A DNA stretch of 64,000 nucleotides, from contig NC_021172.1 of NCBI RefSeq assembly GCF_000230975.2, positions 1,488,001-1,552,000 of the forward strand, read 5' to 3'. This document shows positions 26,398-36,607 of the stretch, one piece after another; position 1 is the stretch's first letter; every line of letters starts with the position of its first letter. The DNA comes from Hyphomicrobium denitrificans 1NES1. GTDB lineage: Bacteria; Pseudomonadota; Alphaproteobacteria; Rhizobiales; Hyphomicrobiaceae. The position numbers and the translations under genes are program-made. Under the pieces are notes generated by a model. The model saw only the letters and a program-made list of their open reading frames with translations, searched no databases and was not told where the DNA came from.

Positions 26398-28218
26398 ATG
26401 TGTGGCATCGTCGGGATTCTCGGGAAATCGGCCGTTTCAAGCGATCTGGTCGACGCGCTGCGGCGGCTCGAATACCGGGGCTATGATTCTGCCGGCATTG
26501 CGACGGTCGAAGGCGGGACGCTTGCGCGGCGGCGTGCCGAGGGTAAGCTCAGGAATTTGGAAAAGCGCCTTCTCGCCGAACCTCTCGCGGGACGCACGGG
26601 GATCGGCCACACGCGCTGGGCGACGCATGGTCGCCCGACCGAACGCAACGCACATCCGCACATGACCGATAAGGTATCGGTGGTCCACAACGGCATCATC
26701 GAGAATTTCCGCGAGCTTCGCACCAAGCTCGAAGCCAAGGGACACCGCTTCGATACCGACACGGATACCGAAGCCGTCGTCCATCTCATCACCGATGAAC
26801 TCGATCAGGGCAACGATCCCGTCGCCGCGGTCGGCAGGGCGCTCGACCATCTGCAGGGCGCCTTCGCGCTCGGCATCATCTTCGCCGGCGAAGACGATTT
26901 GATGATCGCCGCCCGCAAAGGCTCGCCACTCGCCATCGGACACGGGTCGGGCGAAATGTACCTCGGCTCCGACGCAATAGCGCTGGCACCGTTCACCGAC
27001 GCGATCACATACCTCGAAGAAGGCGACTGGGCGGTGCTGCGCCGTTCTGGCGCCGAAATCTACGACCGCCAAGGCGTGCGCACCGAGCGCCCGGTCATCA
27101 AGGCTGTCGCAAGCTCGCTGCTCGTCGATAAGGGCAACTATCGCCATTTCATGGCGAAGGAAATCAATGAGCAGCCGGAAGTGGTCTCACACACGCTCGC
27201 CAACTATCTCGACATGGCGGCGGGCCGCGTCCACTTCCCCGATCTCGGCGTCGATCTCGCGCAAGTCAGCCGAGTGACCATTTCGGCCTGCGGCACGGCC
27301 TACTATGCGGGCCTCGTCGCCAAGTACTGGATCGAGCACTATGCACGAGTTCCGGTCGATATCGATGTCGCGTCGGAAATGCGCTACCGCGAGCCGCCGC
27401 TTTCCGAGAATGGCCTCGCCATTTTCGTCTCGCAGTCGGGCGAGACGGCAGATACCCTGGCGACGCTTCGCTACTGTAAAGCCAACAAGCAGCGGATTGC
27501 CTCGATCGTCAACGTCAGGACATCGACCATCGCACGAGAGTCGCACGCCGCGCTGCCGACGCTTGCTGGACCGGAGATCGGCGTCGCCTCGACGAAGGCC
27601 TTCACCTGCCAGCTTTCCGTTCTGGCCTGCCTCGCAATCGCAATTGCGAAAGCGCGAGGAGAGATAACGGCCGAGCAGGAGATGGCGCTGGTTACGGCGC
27701 TGACGGAGGTGCCCCGGCACATCGCATCAATTCTGCGCCAGGATGAAATCTACCTTTCAGTTGCGCAGGATCTCGCGAAGGCACGCGATGTGCTCTACCT
27801 CGGCCGTGGATCGAGTTTCCCCATCGCGCTCGAAGGAGCCCTGAAACTCAAGGAAATTTCCTACATTCACGCCGAGGGCTATGCGGCGGGCGAACTCAAG
27901 CACGGGCCGATTGCGCTGATCGACGAAAGCGTGCCGGTCATCGTCGTCGCGCCGGAAGACGACCTCTTCGAGAAGACCGTGTCGAATCTCCAGGAGGTTG
28001 CAGCACGCGGCGGCCAGATCATTCTGATTTCGGATGCGGCGCCCAAGATGGTCGGCTGCAATACCGCAGCGCACATTCAGATGCCGAAGGTCAATTCGTT
28101 CATAGCGCCGTTGCTGTATGCGGTGCCTATTCAACTTATCGCGTACCAGACAGCCGTCCAGATCGGGACCGACGTCGATCAGCCGCGTAACCTTGCAAAA
28201 TCCGTCACCGTCGAATGA
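26398..28218 (+). CDS. glmS: Glutamine--fructose-6-phosphate aminotransferase (isomerizing)
   Basis: The 606-residue protein starts MCGIVGILG, so removal of Met exposes the catalytic Cys of the class II glutamine amidotransferase domain (about 1-240). Two SIS sugar-isomerase domains follow, with ISACGTAYYAG and FVSQSGETADTLATLRY in the first and GRGSSFPIALEGALKLKEISY in the second. The C-terminus ends PRNLAKSVTVE as usual. It makes glucosamine-6-phosphate, the first step of UDP-GlcNAc synthesis. No glmS ribozyme is seen in the 144-base leader, as expected outside Firmicutes. Confidence 0.98.
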   Translation: MCGIVGILGKSAVSSDLVDALRRLEYRGYDSAGIATVEGGTLARRRAEGKLRNLEKRLLAEPLAGRTGIGHTRWATHGRPTERNAHPHMTDKVSVVHNGIIENFRELRTKLEAKGHRFDTDTDTEAVVHLITDELDQGNDPVAAVGRALDHLQGAFALGIIFAGEDDLMIAARKGSPLAIGHGSGEMYLGSDAIALAPFTDAITYLEEGDWAVLRRSGAEIYDRQGVRTERPVIKAVASSLLVDKGNYRHFMAKEINEQPEVVSHTLANYLDMAAGRVHFPDLGVDLAQVSRVTISACGTAYYAGLVAKYWIEHYARVPVDIDVASEMRYREPPLSENGLAIFVSQSGETADTLATLRYCKANKQRIASIVNVRTSTIARESHAALPTLAGPEIGVASTKAFTCQLSVLACLAIAIAKARGEITAEQEMALVTALTEVPRHIASILRQDEIYLSVAQDLAKARDVLYLGRGSSFPIALEGALKLKEISYIHAEGYAAGELKHGPIALIDESVPVIVVAPEDDLFEKTVSNLQEVAARGGQIILISDAAPKMVGCNTAAHIQMPKVNSFIAPLLYAVPIQLIAYQTAVQIGTDVDQPRNLAKSVTVE

Positions 28219-28329
28219 TGGGGGAAAACGTGGCGATATCGGGGCCCTGAAATTGCCCAGTTCGACTGGTTGCAATATGGGGAAGGGGGTATTGCGCCTA
28301 AAGTCGTCGCCATGGGGGAAGAAACGCAC

Positions 28330-29628
28330 ATGACGCAATTCCGGAAGCTCGCGCGTGGCACACTGCTCGCCGCCGCTGCTTGTGTGTGTGCGTTTGCTTC
28401 CATCGGCATGGGAGCCCCCTCGACCGCAGAAGCAAAAAAGGCAAAGGCCCCAGCACCTCAGAGTGCCGCGCAGTCAAGCGAAGATTCGAAGCTGTCGCCG
28501 GAAGAGCAGAAAAAGAAGGCGTCTCGGCAGGCTTATGATGCGGGCCTCAAGGATTTCGCCAACGGCCGCTATCAGCCCGCGATTGATCAGCTCTCGAGTG
28601 CGCTCAAAACAGGCGGTCTCTCATCGACGGAGATGGCGAAAGCGCTCTACACGCGCGGGATCGCCTACAAAAAGCAGAAGCAGCCGGGTCTTGCGATCTC
28701 GGACCTGACGAGTGCCCTTTGGTTGAAGAACGGGCTCAGCGCCGGCGACCGAGAAACCGCGACTGCGGAGCGGGCCGATGCCTACAAGATGGCCGGGATC
28801 GAGGATACCGGAAAAGGTCCCGAGCGGGTCGTTGGTACTCCGACATCTACCACCAAACCCGCCTCAACCGCTGCAGCCACACCCGCCGCGGGTCCCAACG
28901 CAGGTTCGGCGGGATTGTCGGCGGCCGCGATTGCGCAGGCCGCCGCCAACAACAACACCTCGAACGATTCCGGCGCAGCGCTTCCGGTCACTCGCCAGGA
29001 TCCGTCGAGCACCGCCGCTCAGGATGCGGCACGGGCACGGGCGGCTTATGCACCGGTTAATTCGCTCGCGGGATCGGCGGCTACCGGCGGCACGTCAGAG
29101 CCCGCGCCTGCAGCCCAGACCTCGTCTCCTGCCCCGGCACCGTCGAGCTCTTTCGGTTCGGGCGTGACGGGCTTCTTCTCCAACATGTTCGGCGGATCCT
29201 CGTCTGCTCCCGCGGCAGGGACACAGGCGCCGGCCAGCGTCACAACGGCGTCGACAGGCACGGTCGCAGAAACGTCGAGCTGGAGCAGTGCAACGGTTGT
29301 CAATGAAGGCAGCGCCGCGAAGTCCGCCGACAAGACCCGCCAGGTCACGGCCGCCGCGAAACCCACACGTGCCACCAAGGGCAAATACAAAGTCCATATT
29401 GCTGCCTTGCGGTCTCGCGCCGAGGCGGAGGCCCTGGCGCAGCAGCTCATCGCCCAGCACGGAGCCGATCTCGACAATCATGTACCGACAGTCGATGAAG
29501 CCGTTATTGGCAGCATGGGAACCTTTTATCGCGTGCGGATCAATGGTTATGCTTCGCAAGAGGAACCGCGAAGCCTTTGCGATAAGCTCAGGACCAGTGG
29601 CCTAGACTGTCTGGTCGTGACAAACTGA
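28330..29628 (+). CDS. Secreted TPR/SPOR-domain protein
   Basis: The 432-residue protein has a Sec signal peptide (ARGTLLAAAACVCAFASIGM) and a TPR-like segment at about 65-140 (AYDAGLKDFANGRYQPAIDQ, ALYTRGIAYKKQKQPGLAI). A long low-complexity Ala/Ser/Thr/Pro linker follows, then a C-terminal SPOR domain (about 355-430, KYKVHIAALRSRAEAEALAQ). It should sit in the periplasm or outer membrane and bind peptidoglycan. The ATG at 28330 fits the signal peptide; an earlier in-frame start at 28270 adds unrelated residues. It is followed 44 bases later by the DUF502 gene and may be co-transcribed with it. Confidence 0.82.
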   Translation: MTQFRKLARGTLLAAAACVCAFASIGMGAPSTAEAKKAKAPAPQSAAQSSEDSKLSPEEQKKKASRQAYDAGLKDFANGRYQPAIDQLSSALKTGGLSSTEMAKALYTRGIAYKKQKQPGLAISDLTSALWLKNGLSAGDRETATAERADAYKMAGIEDTGKGPERVVGTPTSTTKPASTAAATPAAGPNAGSAGLSAAAIAQAAANNNTSNDSGAALPVTRQDPSSTAAQDAARARAAYAPVNSLAGSAATGGTSEPAPAAQTSSPAPAPSSSFGSGVTGFFSNMFGGSSSAPAAGTQAPASVTTASTGTVAETSSWSSATVVNEGSAAKSADKTRQVTAAAKPTRATKGKYKVHIAALRSRAEAEALAQQLIAQHGADLDNHVPTVDEAVIGSMGTFYRVRINGYASQEEPRSLCDKLRTSGLDCLVVTN

Positions 29629-29672
29629 GGTATGCCCGATCTCCGTCGGGTAACTCGCCCGAGTAAGGAGAC

Positions 29673-30497
29673 ATGAGCGCATCCCCGCCCGATCCCGATT
29701 CGGAACACGGTGCCCGGCATCACGCGGATGCGGAGGCAGCGCAGCTCACCGAAGGGCTGAAGAGGCTTGCGAGCAGCAGCGACGGCAAAACGGGCTGGCG
29801 CCTGGGTTCGCGCTTCCGAAATGCCTTCCTGACCGGACTCGTCATTGTCGGTCCGGTCACAATCACGCTGTGGATCATGTGGGGCGTGATCCATTGGGTC
29901 GATGCGTGGATCAAGCCGCTTCTACCGACGACGTTCAATCCGGACACCTATCTGCCGTTTCCTCTGCCTGGACTCGGGCTTGTCGTCGCGATCGCCGGTC
30001 TGACGGTCATCGGCGCTCTCGCCGCCAACCTGCTGGGGCGAACGCTCGTATCCTCCGGCGAACTGATGCTGTCGCGCACCCCGATCGTGCGCAACGTCTA
30101 TGGCGCGCTGAAGCAAATCTTCGAAAGCGTGATCTCGACAGCCGGGCCGAACCAAAGCTTTCAGAAAGTCGGGATGATCGAGTTCCCGTCGAAAGAAATC
30201 TGGAGCCTTGTCTTCGTCACCGGCGAGACATCGGGCGAAATCAAGGATGTGGCGCCGGGTGGAGAAAGCGATCTTTTGACCGTTTTCATGCCTACGGGCA
30301 TCGTGCCGCCGACGGGGTTCATCTGCTTCGTACCGCGGTCGAATGTCGTCTTTCTCTCGATGACGGTCGAGGAAGCCGCCAAGATCATCTTGTCCGGCGG
30401 GATCGTGATGCCCAGCATGGACGACAAAATGCGACGCATCGGAGCGGGCTTGAGGCCGGGATCACATTATCCGTTGGAACGCCAAAAGAAATCCTAG
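29673..30497 (+). CDS. DUF502 family inner-membrane protein
   Basis: The 274-residue protein has two membrane segments at about 52-75 and 98-122 and a soluble C-terminal domain with the family motifs SRTPIVRNVYGALKQIFES, GMIEFPSKEIWSLVFVTGE and VFMPTGIVPPTGFICFVP. Function is unknown, although the family is widespread in bacteria and plant plastids/mitochondria. Its TAG stop shares the four bases CTAG with the recG stop on the other strand. Confidence 0.9.
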   Translation: MSASPPDPDSEHGARHHADAEAAQLTEGLKRLASSSDGKTGWRLGSRFRNAFLTGLVIVGPVTITLWIMWGVIHWVDAWIKPLLPTTFNPDTYLPFPLPGLGLVVAIAGLTVIGALAANLLGRTLVSSGELMLSRTPIVRNVYGALKQIFESVISTAGPNQSFQKVGMIEFPSKEIWSLVFVTGETSGEIKDVAPGGESDLLTVFMPTGIVPPTGFICFVPRSNVVFLSMTVEEAAKIILSGGIVMPSMDDKMRRIGAGLRPGSHYPLERQKKS

Positions 30498-32608
30498 GCG
30501 GCACGAAACAGGCGCACGGCCTCATCGCATTCGAAGACGTAAAGCAACGTGCGCAGCGCTTGCCCGCGCGGCGACGTGAGATGGGGATCGTTGGCGAGCA
30601 CGAGCGCGGCGTCATCGCGGGCGGCAGCGAGTAACGTCTCGTAACCCGGCACCTCGGCAACGCGAAAGCTCGGGGTTCCGCTCTGGCGGGCGCCCAGAAT
30701 CTCGCCGCCGCCACGCAGTTCGAGATCTTTCTCGGCAATCTGGAAACCGTCTTCGGTCTCTTCCATCATCTTGAGACGTTGCTCGGCCGTCTCTCCGAGC
30801 GGCGCCTTGTAAAGGAGCATGCAGAAGGATTCCCGCGTGCCTCTGCCGACCCGTCCACGCAGCTGATGCAATTGCGCGAGGCCGAAGCGCTCGGCGTGCT
30901 CGATCACCATGATGTTGGCGTTCGGGACGTTGACGCCGACCTCGATAACGGTCGTCGCGACAAGGATCTTGATCTGGCCGTCGGCGAAGGCAGCCATCGT
31001 CTCGTCTTTGTCCTTGGCAGAGAGAGCACCGTGCAGGAGACCGACACTCTCTCCGAAAATCTGGCGGAGATGTGCGAACCGTTCTTCTGCGGCGGCAAGA
31101 TCGGTCAGCTCGGAGCTTTCGATCAGCGGGCAAACCCAATAGACTTGCGCACCTTCGGCGAGTTGCGCGCGAATGCGATCGATCAGGCGTTCTAGCAATT
31201 CAAGCGGCACGGCTTTGGTGGTGATCGGTTTCCGCCCGGCGGGCTTTTCCGTAAGCTTGGAAACGTCGAGATCGCCGTAATGCGTCATCAGCAGCGTTCG
31301 CGGAATCGGCGTTGCCGTCATCACCAGGACGTTTGTGTCGTTGTTGGCACCTTTCGCTTGCAATGCCAGACGCTGGTGCACGCCGAAACGATGCTGCTCG
31401 TCGATGACGGCGAGAGCGAGATCCTTGAACACGACATCGGATTGAAACAGCGCGTGCGTGCCGATCAAGATGTCGATGTCGCCGGATGCAAGGCGTTCTA
31501 GGATTGCGTCGCGCGCTTTGCCCTTTTCGCGGCCTATAAGCAAGGCGACCTGCAAACCCGCGGCTTCGGCAAGCGGCATGATGGTTTCGAGGTGCTGGCG
31601 TGCAAGGACCTCAGTCGGCGCCATCAAGGCGGCCTGCGCACCGGCTTCGATCGCGACGGCCATCGTCATCAGCGCAACGACGGTTTTACCGGAGCCGACA
31701 TCGCCTTGCAGCAGGCGCAGCATGCGATGGGGTGCCGCAAGGTCTTCGGCGATTTCATCGAGGGCGATTTTCTGCGACGGCGTCAGCGTGAACGGAAGCG
31801 CCTCCGCGATTTTCCTTCGCAGTTGACCTTCACCCAAGAGGCGGCGGCCGCGTTCGGTTTTAAAATTCTGGCGAACGAGGGCGAACGCCAATTGGCCCGC
31901 TAAAAGCTCGTCGTAGGCAAGGCGCTGCCAGGGCCCTGCGCCGTTCGAGACATCCTGAGCATCGACTGGGCGGTGAACCCGGCTGACGGCCACTTTGAAA
32001 TCTAGCCAGCCGCGCGCTTCGAGCCAGCGGCGCTCCTGCCACTCGGGCAGGTCCGGAACGCGATCCGCAGCCTGCCGCGTCGCCTTGACCATGATTTTGC
32101 CCGACAACCCGGCGGTCAACGGATAGACAGGTTCGAGCATCGGCAGATCGTCACGCGCCTCCGGCGCAACGATATAATCCGGATGTGTCATCTGCAGCGC
32201 TTCGCCGTAGCGTTCGATACGTCCCGAGACGAACCGCAATTCTCCGATGGGGAGCTGCTTTTCGATGAACTTCCGCTCGGCGTGGAAGAACACGAGATCG
32301 ATCCGGCCGGTATCGTCTTCGCAGGTGACTTTGTACGGGGCTTTCCTGTTGCCGCGCGGCGGCGCCTTGTGCTTCAGCACTCTGAGCTTCAGCGTCACGA
32401 TGCTGCCGGGAACGGCGGAGGCAAGCTCGGGCTCAGCGCGCCGGTCGATGACGCCGGTCGGCATATGCCATAAGAGGTCGATCACGCGTGGCTCGGCGAC
32501 ACCTGGCGGCAGTGTCAGACACTTCTTCAAAAGCAGGATGAGCCGCGGGCCGATCCCGGCGATCGTTTGCGCCGATGCGAACAGCGGGTTGAGAAACGAG
32601 GGACGCAT
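30494..32608 (-). CDS. recG: ATP-dependent DNA helicase RecG
   Basis: The 704-residue protein has the N-terminal wedge/OB domain and a superfamily-2 helicase core with Walker A LQGDVGSGKT (about residue 300), DEQH box IDEQHRFG, MTATPIPRTL and the motif VI region QLRGRVGRG. It remodels stalled forks and Holliday junctions. The ATG at 32608 (MRPSFLNPLFAS) was chosen over the longer frame to 32701. It lies divergently to sdhE-mfd, an arrangement common in Hyphomicrobiales, and convergently to the DUF502 gene. Confidence 0.96.
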   Translation of the reverse strand: MRPSFLNPLFASAQTIAGIGPRLILLLKKCLTLPPGVAEPRVIDLLWHMPTGVIDRRAEPELASAVPGSIVTLKLRVLKHKAPPRGNRKAPYKVTCEDDTGRIDLVFFHAERKFIEKQLPIGELRFVSGRIERYGEALQMTHPDYIVAPEARDDLPMLEPVYPLTAGLSGKIMVKATRQAADRVPDLPEWQERRWLEARGWLDFKVAVSRVHRPVDAQDVSNGAGPWQRLAYDELLAGQLAFALVRQNFKTERGRRLLGEGQLRRKIAEALPFTLTPSQKIALDEIAEDLAAPHRMLRLLQGDVGSGKTVVALMTMAVAIEAGAQAALMAPTEVLARQHLETIMPLAEAAGLQVALLIGREKGKARDAILERLASGDIDILIGTHALFQSDVVFKDLALAVIDEQHRFGVHQRLALQAKGANNDTNVLVMTATPIPRTLLMTHYGDLDVSKLTEKPAGRKPITTKAVPLELLERLIDRIRAQLAEGAQVYWVCPLIESSELTDLAAAEERFAHLRQIFGESVGLLHGALSAKDKDETMAAFADGQIKILVATTVIEVGVNVPNANIMVIEHAERFGLAQLHQLRGRVGRGTRESFCMLLYKAPLGETAEQRLKMMEETEDGFQIAEKDLELRGGGEILGARQSGTPSFRVAEVPGYETLLAAARDDAALVLANDPHLTSPRGQALRTLLYVFECDEAVRLFRAA

Positions 32609-32839
32609 TGTCGAATTGGCTTGCCGTTGAGGAATCTCGCGCCCCGCCGTCCGATAACGTGGAGAGCACGGCGATAAAACGAGGGTCGCGGCAATAAGCA
32701 CCGACCTTCGCGCTAGGCGTCAAGGGCGGCGGGCGCTATAGGAACCCTTCGCACGGACGGCACACCGTGGCGGCTGATCGCTTTCCAGTCAAGCCGCGAG
32801 GGGCCGCTATCCCATTTTGCCATGCAACCCGGATTCACA

Positions 32840-33112
32840 ATGGCGGACGATCTCGATGTGCGGCGGCGGCGCGCCTCCTATCGCGCGCACCACCGCGGCA
32901 CGAAGGAGATGGACCTCCTGATAGGGCGTTATGCCGACGCTCGGCTTTCCGCATTGTCGGGCGATGCGCTGGAGCACTTCGAGAGGTTCCTGAACCTTCC
33001 CGATCCGCTGTTGCAATTGTGGATTTTCTCGGGCGGAGCTGAAAGCGGTGAATTTCAGGATCTGCTCACCGATATTCGCATTTTTCACCGGCTCGCCGCT
33101 GATGCAGACTGA
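32840..33112 (+). CDS. sdhE: FAD assembly factor SdhE
   Basis: The 90-residue protein is the small helical SdhE/Sdh5 family (DUF339) with the signature RGTKEMD (RGxxExD) near residue 20. It helps attach FAD covalently to succinate dehydrogenase. The start at 32840 (MADDLDVRRRRASYRA) fits the family; a frame to 32822 is longer. mfd begins 9 bases after its stop, so the two are one operon. Confidence 0.93.
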   Translation: MADDLDVRRRRASYRAHHRGTKEMDLLIGRYADARLSALSGDALEHFERFLNLPDPLLQLWIFSGGAESGEFQDLLTDIRIFHRLAADAD

Positions 33113-33121
33113 TGTCTTTCA

Positions 33122-36100
33122 ATGACGGATCAATTGCAGAAATCCCGTGTTGTTTTTTCCGGCGTCCCCGAGGGGTTCGACGGCCGTGTCCTTGCGGACG
33201 TCACGCGGGCTGCGCGTGGCGGCGATCAGCCGGGTCTGCATCTCCATGTCGTGCGCGATGACAGGCGTCTCGAGGAACTGCAAGCGGCCGTCGCATTCTT
33301 TGCTCCAGACGTTGCCGTCATTTCGTTCCCGGCGTGGGATACGGTTCCATACGACCGGACCAGCCCGAACGCCGAGATCGTGGCGCGCCGCATTACGACC
33401 CTCGGACGCCTCGCCATCGGCGGGCGCAAGAAAGCGACGCTCGTTCTGACGACCGTCAACGCGATCCTGCAGAGGGTGCCGCCCAGGAGTTTCATTCGCG
33501 GCGCCGTCAAGACCATCGCTCCGGGCCAACGGATTGATCCCGCCGAACTGATCAAGCGTCTCGAGTCGTACGGCTATGACCGTTCGAGCACCGTGATGGA
33601 GCCGGGCGAGTACGCCCAGCGTGGCGGCATTCTCGATCTCTATCCGCCGGGCCGCAGTAATCCGATCCGTCTCGATTTTTTCGGCGACACGCTCGAAAGC
33701 ATCAAGGCGTTTGACGCGGAAACGCAGCGCTCGATGAAACCGGTGCCGAAGTTCTCGCTGATGCCGGTCAGCGAAGTTGCATTCGGCGAAGCGGCGACGG
33801 CGCTTTTCAGGACTCGCTACGTCGCGCTCTTCGGTGGCAATACCGGCGACGATCCACTTTACGAAGCCGTCAGCAGCGGCCGCCGCTATCAGGGCCAGGA
33901 GCACTGGCTACCCTTCTTCCATCCCTCGCTCGAAACGCTTTTCGATTATCTGCCCGGCGTCGGCATCAGCTTCGATCATATGGCGGACGAAGCCGTCAAA
34001 CGCCGTTTCGAGCAGATCCGCGAGCATTACGAAGCGCGAGTCGATTCTCTTGAGGGGCAGCGCTTCGGGGCGCCGCCTTACAAGCCCGTGCCGCCGGATC
34101 AGATGTTCCTCGATGGCAAGGACTGGGCGTCGGCACTCGACGCGCGCACGGTTTCGCGACTGACGCCGTTCGACGATCCGGGCACGTCGAATGTCTATGC
34201 GATGAAGGGCCGCCGAGGCCGGACGTTCGCAGCGGAGCGTGCCGATCCCGACAACAACGTGTTCGATGCCGTCGTGGGTCACATCCGGCGCATCCACGCT
34301 GAGTCCCGGCGCGTCATCCTCGCAGCGTGGACCACAGGCGCGCGCGAGCGATTGATAACGCTTCTGGCCGACCACGGCTTGAAGGACGCGGAGAAAGTCG
34401 AAAGCTTTACCGAGGTGCAGGCGCTGAAGCCGAACGCCACAGCGTTCGCAGTCTTCGGCATCGAGGAAGGCTTCGAGACGCCGGACTTCGCCGTCATCGC
34501 CGAACAGGACGTGCTAGGCGACCGCCTCGTGCGGCAGCGTCGACGGGCGCGTAAGGCTGCCGACGTCCTGACCGAAGCGACGAGTCTTTCGATCGGCGAC
34601 CTCGTCGTGCATAGCGATCACGGTATCGGGCGTTTCGCCGGATTGCAGACGATCACCGCGCTCGGGGCGCCGCACGACTGTCTCGAGCTTCACTACGCGG
34701 GTGGCGACAAGCTGTTTCTACCCGTCGAGAACATCGAGCTTCTGTCGCGCTACGGCGCCGACGAAGGGGACGCGCAGCTCGATCGTCTTGGCGGCCTCGG
34801 GTGGCAGTCGCGCAAAGCACGCCTCAAAAAGCGCCTGCGCGAAATCGCCAACGAACTTATCAAGATCGCTGCGCTCAGAGCCCTGCGCGAAGCACCCGCG
34901 CTCGTCCCGCCGACCGGCGCTTATGACGAATTCGTTGCGCGCTTTCCCTACGAGGAAACGGAAGATCAAGCCGCCAGCATCGATACCGTGCTTGCCGATC
35001 TCGCGTCGGGCAAGCCAATGGACCGGCTCGTCTGCGGCGATGTCGGGTTCGGCAAAACCGAAGTGGCGCTGCGCGCGGCATTCGTCGCCGCGATGAGTGG
35101 CGTGCAGGTTGCCGTCGTCGTTCCGACGACGCTGCTCGCGCGCCAGCACTTCAGAACGTTCTCCGAACGGTTCCAGGGATTGCCCTTACGCATCGCGCAG
35201 GCGTCTCGTATGGTCGGCGCCAAGGGGCTTGCCGAAGTCAAGGCCGGGCTCAAGTCCGGAGACATCGACATCGTCATCGGTACGCACGCGCTGCTCGGCA
35301 AATCGATCGAGTTCCAACGGCTCGGCCTTCTCATCATCGATGAAGAGCAGCATTTCGGCGTCAATCACAAAGAGCGCCTGAAGAAGATGCGCGAAGACGT
35401 GCACGTGCTGACGCTATCGGCAACGCCGATCCCGCGCACCCTGCAACTCGCGTTGACGGGCGTGCGCGAGCTGTCGCTGATCACGACGCCACCCGTCGAC
35501 CGCATGGCCGTCCGCACATTCATTTCGCCGTTCGATCCGGTCATTTTGAAAGAAGCCCTGCGGCGCGAACGCTTCCGCGGCGGGCAAACCTATTACGTTG
35601 CGCCGCGCATTTCCGATCTGGACGACATTGCCGAGTTCCTGCGCGAGGCGGTGCCCGATCTCGTATTTGCCCGCGCCACGGGGCAGATGTCGCCGACCGA
35701 ACTCGAAGACGTCATGACCGCGTTCTATGAAGGTAAATACGACATTCTGCTTTCGACGGCGATCGTCGAATCCGGCCTCGACGTGCCGAATGCCAATACA
35801 CTGATCGTGCATCGCGCCGATATGTTCGGCCTCGCGCAGCTTTATCAATTGCGCGGTCGCGTCGGGCGGTCCAAGACGCGCGCTTACGCCTACATCACGA
35901 CGCCGCCCGGCCAGAAGCTGACCGAAGGCGCCGAGAAGCGGCTCAAGGTTCTGCAATCGCTCGATACGCTTGGCGCCGGGTTCTCGCTCGCGTCGCACGA
36001 TCTCGATATTCGCGGCGCCGGGAATCTGCTCGGCGAAGAACAATCTGGTCACATCCGCGAAGTCGGCTTCGAACTCTATCAATCGATGCTGGAAGAGGCG

Positions 36101-36607
36101 GTTGCTACGATGAAGGGCGGCGAGATCGAAGCCGACGACAAGTGGAGTCCGGAGATCCAGCTCGGCACCTCCATCATGATTCCGGAGGCCTACGTCGCCG
36201 ACCTGCAACTTCGGCTGGGTCTCTACCGCCGTTTATCGAACCTCGAAAAGCGCACCGAAATCGATGCGTTCGCAGCAGAGCTTGTCGATCGCTTCGGGCC
36301 GTTGCCGGACGAGGTCGGGCACTTGCTCGACGTCATGGAGATCAAGGGTCTTTGCCGCGCAGCCGGCATTGCGAAAGTCGACGCAGGGCCGAAGGGCGGC
36401 GTCATCACGCTGCACAAGGGACGCTTTGCAAATCCGGAAGGTCTTATCGCGTTCGTGCAGAATTCGCGCGGTGCGCTCAAAGTTCAGCCTGATCAGCGGC
36501 TCGTCTACCGCGCCGACTGGGATTTGCCGGAGGCGCGTCTCAAAGGTGTTCGCGCACTCATCCAGAAGTTCGTCGAGCTTGCGAGCAAGACCAGGCAGGC
36601 AGCTTAA
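33122..36607 (+). CDS. mfd: Transcription-repair coupling factor Mfd
   Basis: The 1161-residue protein has an N-terminal UvrB-like module, an RNA-polymerase-interaction domain around VHSDHGIGRFAGLQTI (about residue 495-510), and a RecG-like translocase with Walker A CGDVGFGKTE (about 640), DEEQ box IIDEEQHFG and QLRGRVGRSKTRAY. A C-terminal D7 domain is present. It removes RNA polymerase stalled at lesions and recruits UvrA. Its TAA shares four bases (TTAA) with the stop of the convergent acyl-CoA ligase gene. Confidence 0.97.
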   Translation: MTDQLQKSRVVFSGVPEGFDGRVLADVTRAARGGDQPGLHLHVVRDDRRLEELQAAVAFFAPDVAVISFPAWDTVPYDRTSPNAEIVARRITTLGRLAIGGRKKATLVLTTVNAILQRVPPRSFIRGAVKTIAPGQRIDPAELIKRLESYGYDRSSTVMEPGEYAQRGGILDLYPPGRSNPIRLDFFGDTLESIKAFDAETQRSMKPVPKFSLMPVSEVAFGEAATALFRTRYVALFGGNTGDDPLYEAVSSGRRYQGQEHWLPFFHPSLETLFDYLPGVGISFDHMADEAVKRRFEQIREHYEARVDSLEGQRFGAPPYKPVPPDQMFLDGKDWASALDARTVSRLTPFDDPGTSNVYAMKGRRGRTFAAERADPDNNVFDAVVGHIRRIHAESRRVILAAWTTGARERLITLLADHGLKDAEKVESFTEVQALKPNATAFAVFGIEEGFETPDFAVIAEQDVLGDRLVRQRRRARKAADVLTEATSLSIGDLVVHSDHGIGRFAGLQTITALGAPHDCLELHYAGGDKLFLPVENIELLSRYGADEGDAQLDRLGGLGWQSRKARLKKRLREIANELIKIAALRALREAPALVPPTGAYDEFVARFPYEETEDQAASIDTVLADLASGKPMDRLVCGDVGFGKTEVALRAAFVAAMSGVQVAVVVPTTLLARQHFRTFSERFQGLPLRIAQASRMVGAKGLAEVKAGLKSGDIDIVIGTHALLGKSIEFQRLGLLIIDEEQHFGVNHKERLKKMREDVHVLTLSATPIPRTLQLALTGVRELSLITTPPVDRMAVRTFISPFDPVILKEALRRERFRGGQTYYVAPRISDLDDIAEFLREAVPDLVFARATGQMSPTELEDVMTAFYEGKYDILLSTAIVESGLDVPNANTLIVHRADMFGLAQLYQLRGRVGRSKTRAYAYITTPPGQKLTEGAEKRLKVLQSLDTLGAGFSLASHDLDIRGAGNLLGEEQSGHIREVGFELYQSMLEEAVATMKGGEIEADDKWSPEIQLGTSIMIPEAYVADLQLRLGLYRRLSNLEKRTEIDAFAAELVDRFGPLPDEVGHLLDVMEIKGLCRAAGIAKVDAGPKGGVITLHKGRFANPEGLIAFVQNSRGALKVQPDQRLVYRADWDLPEARLKGVRALIQKFVELASKTRQAA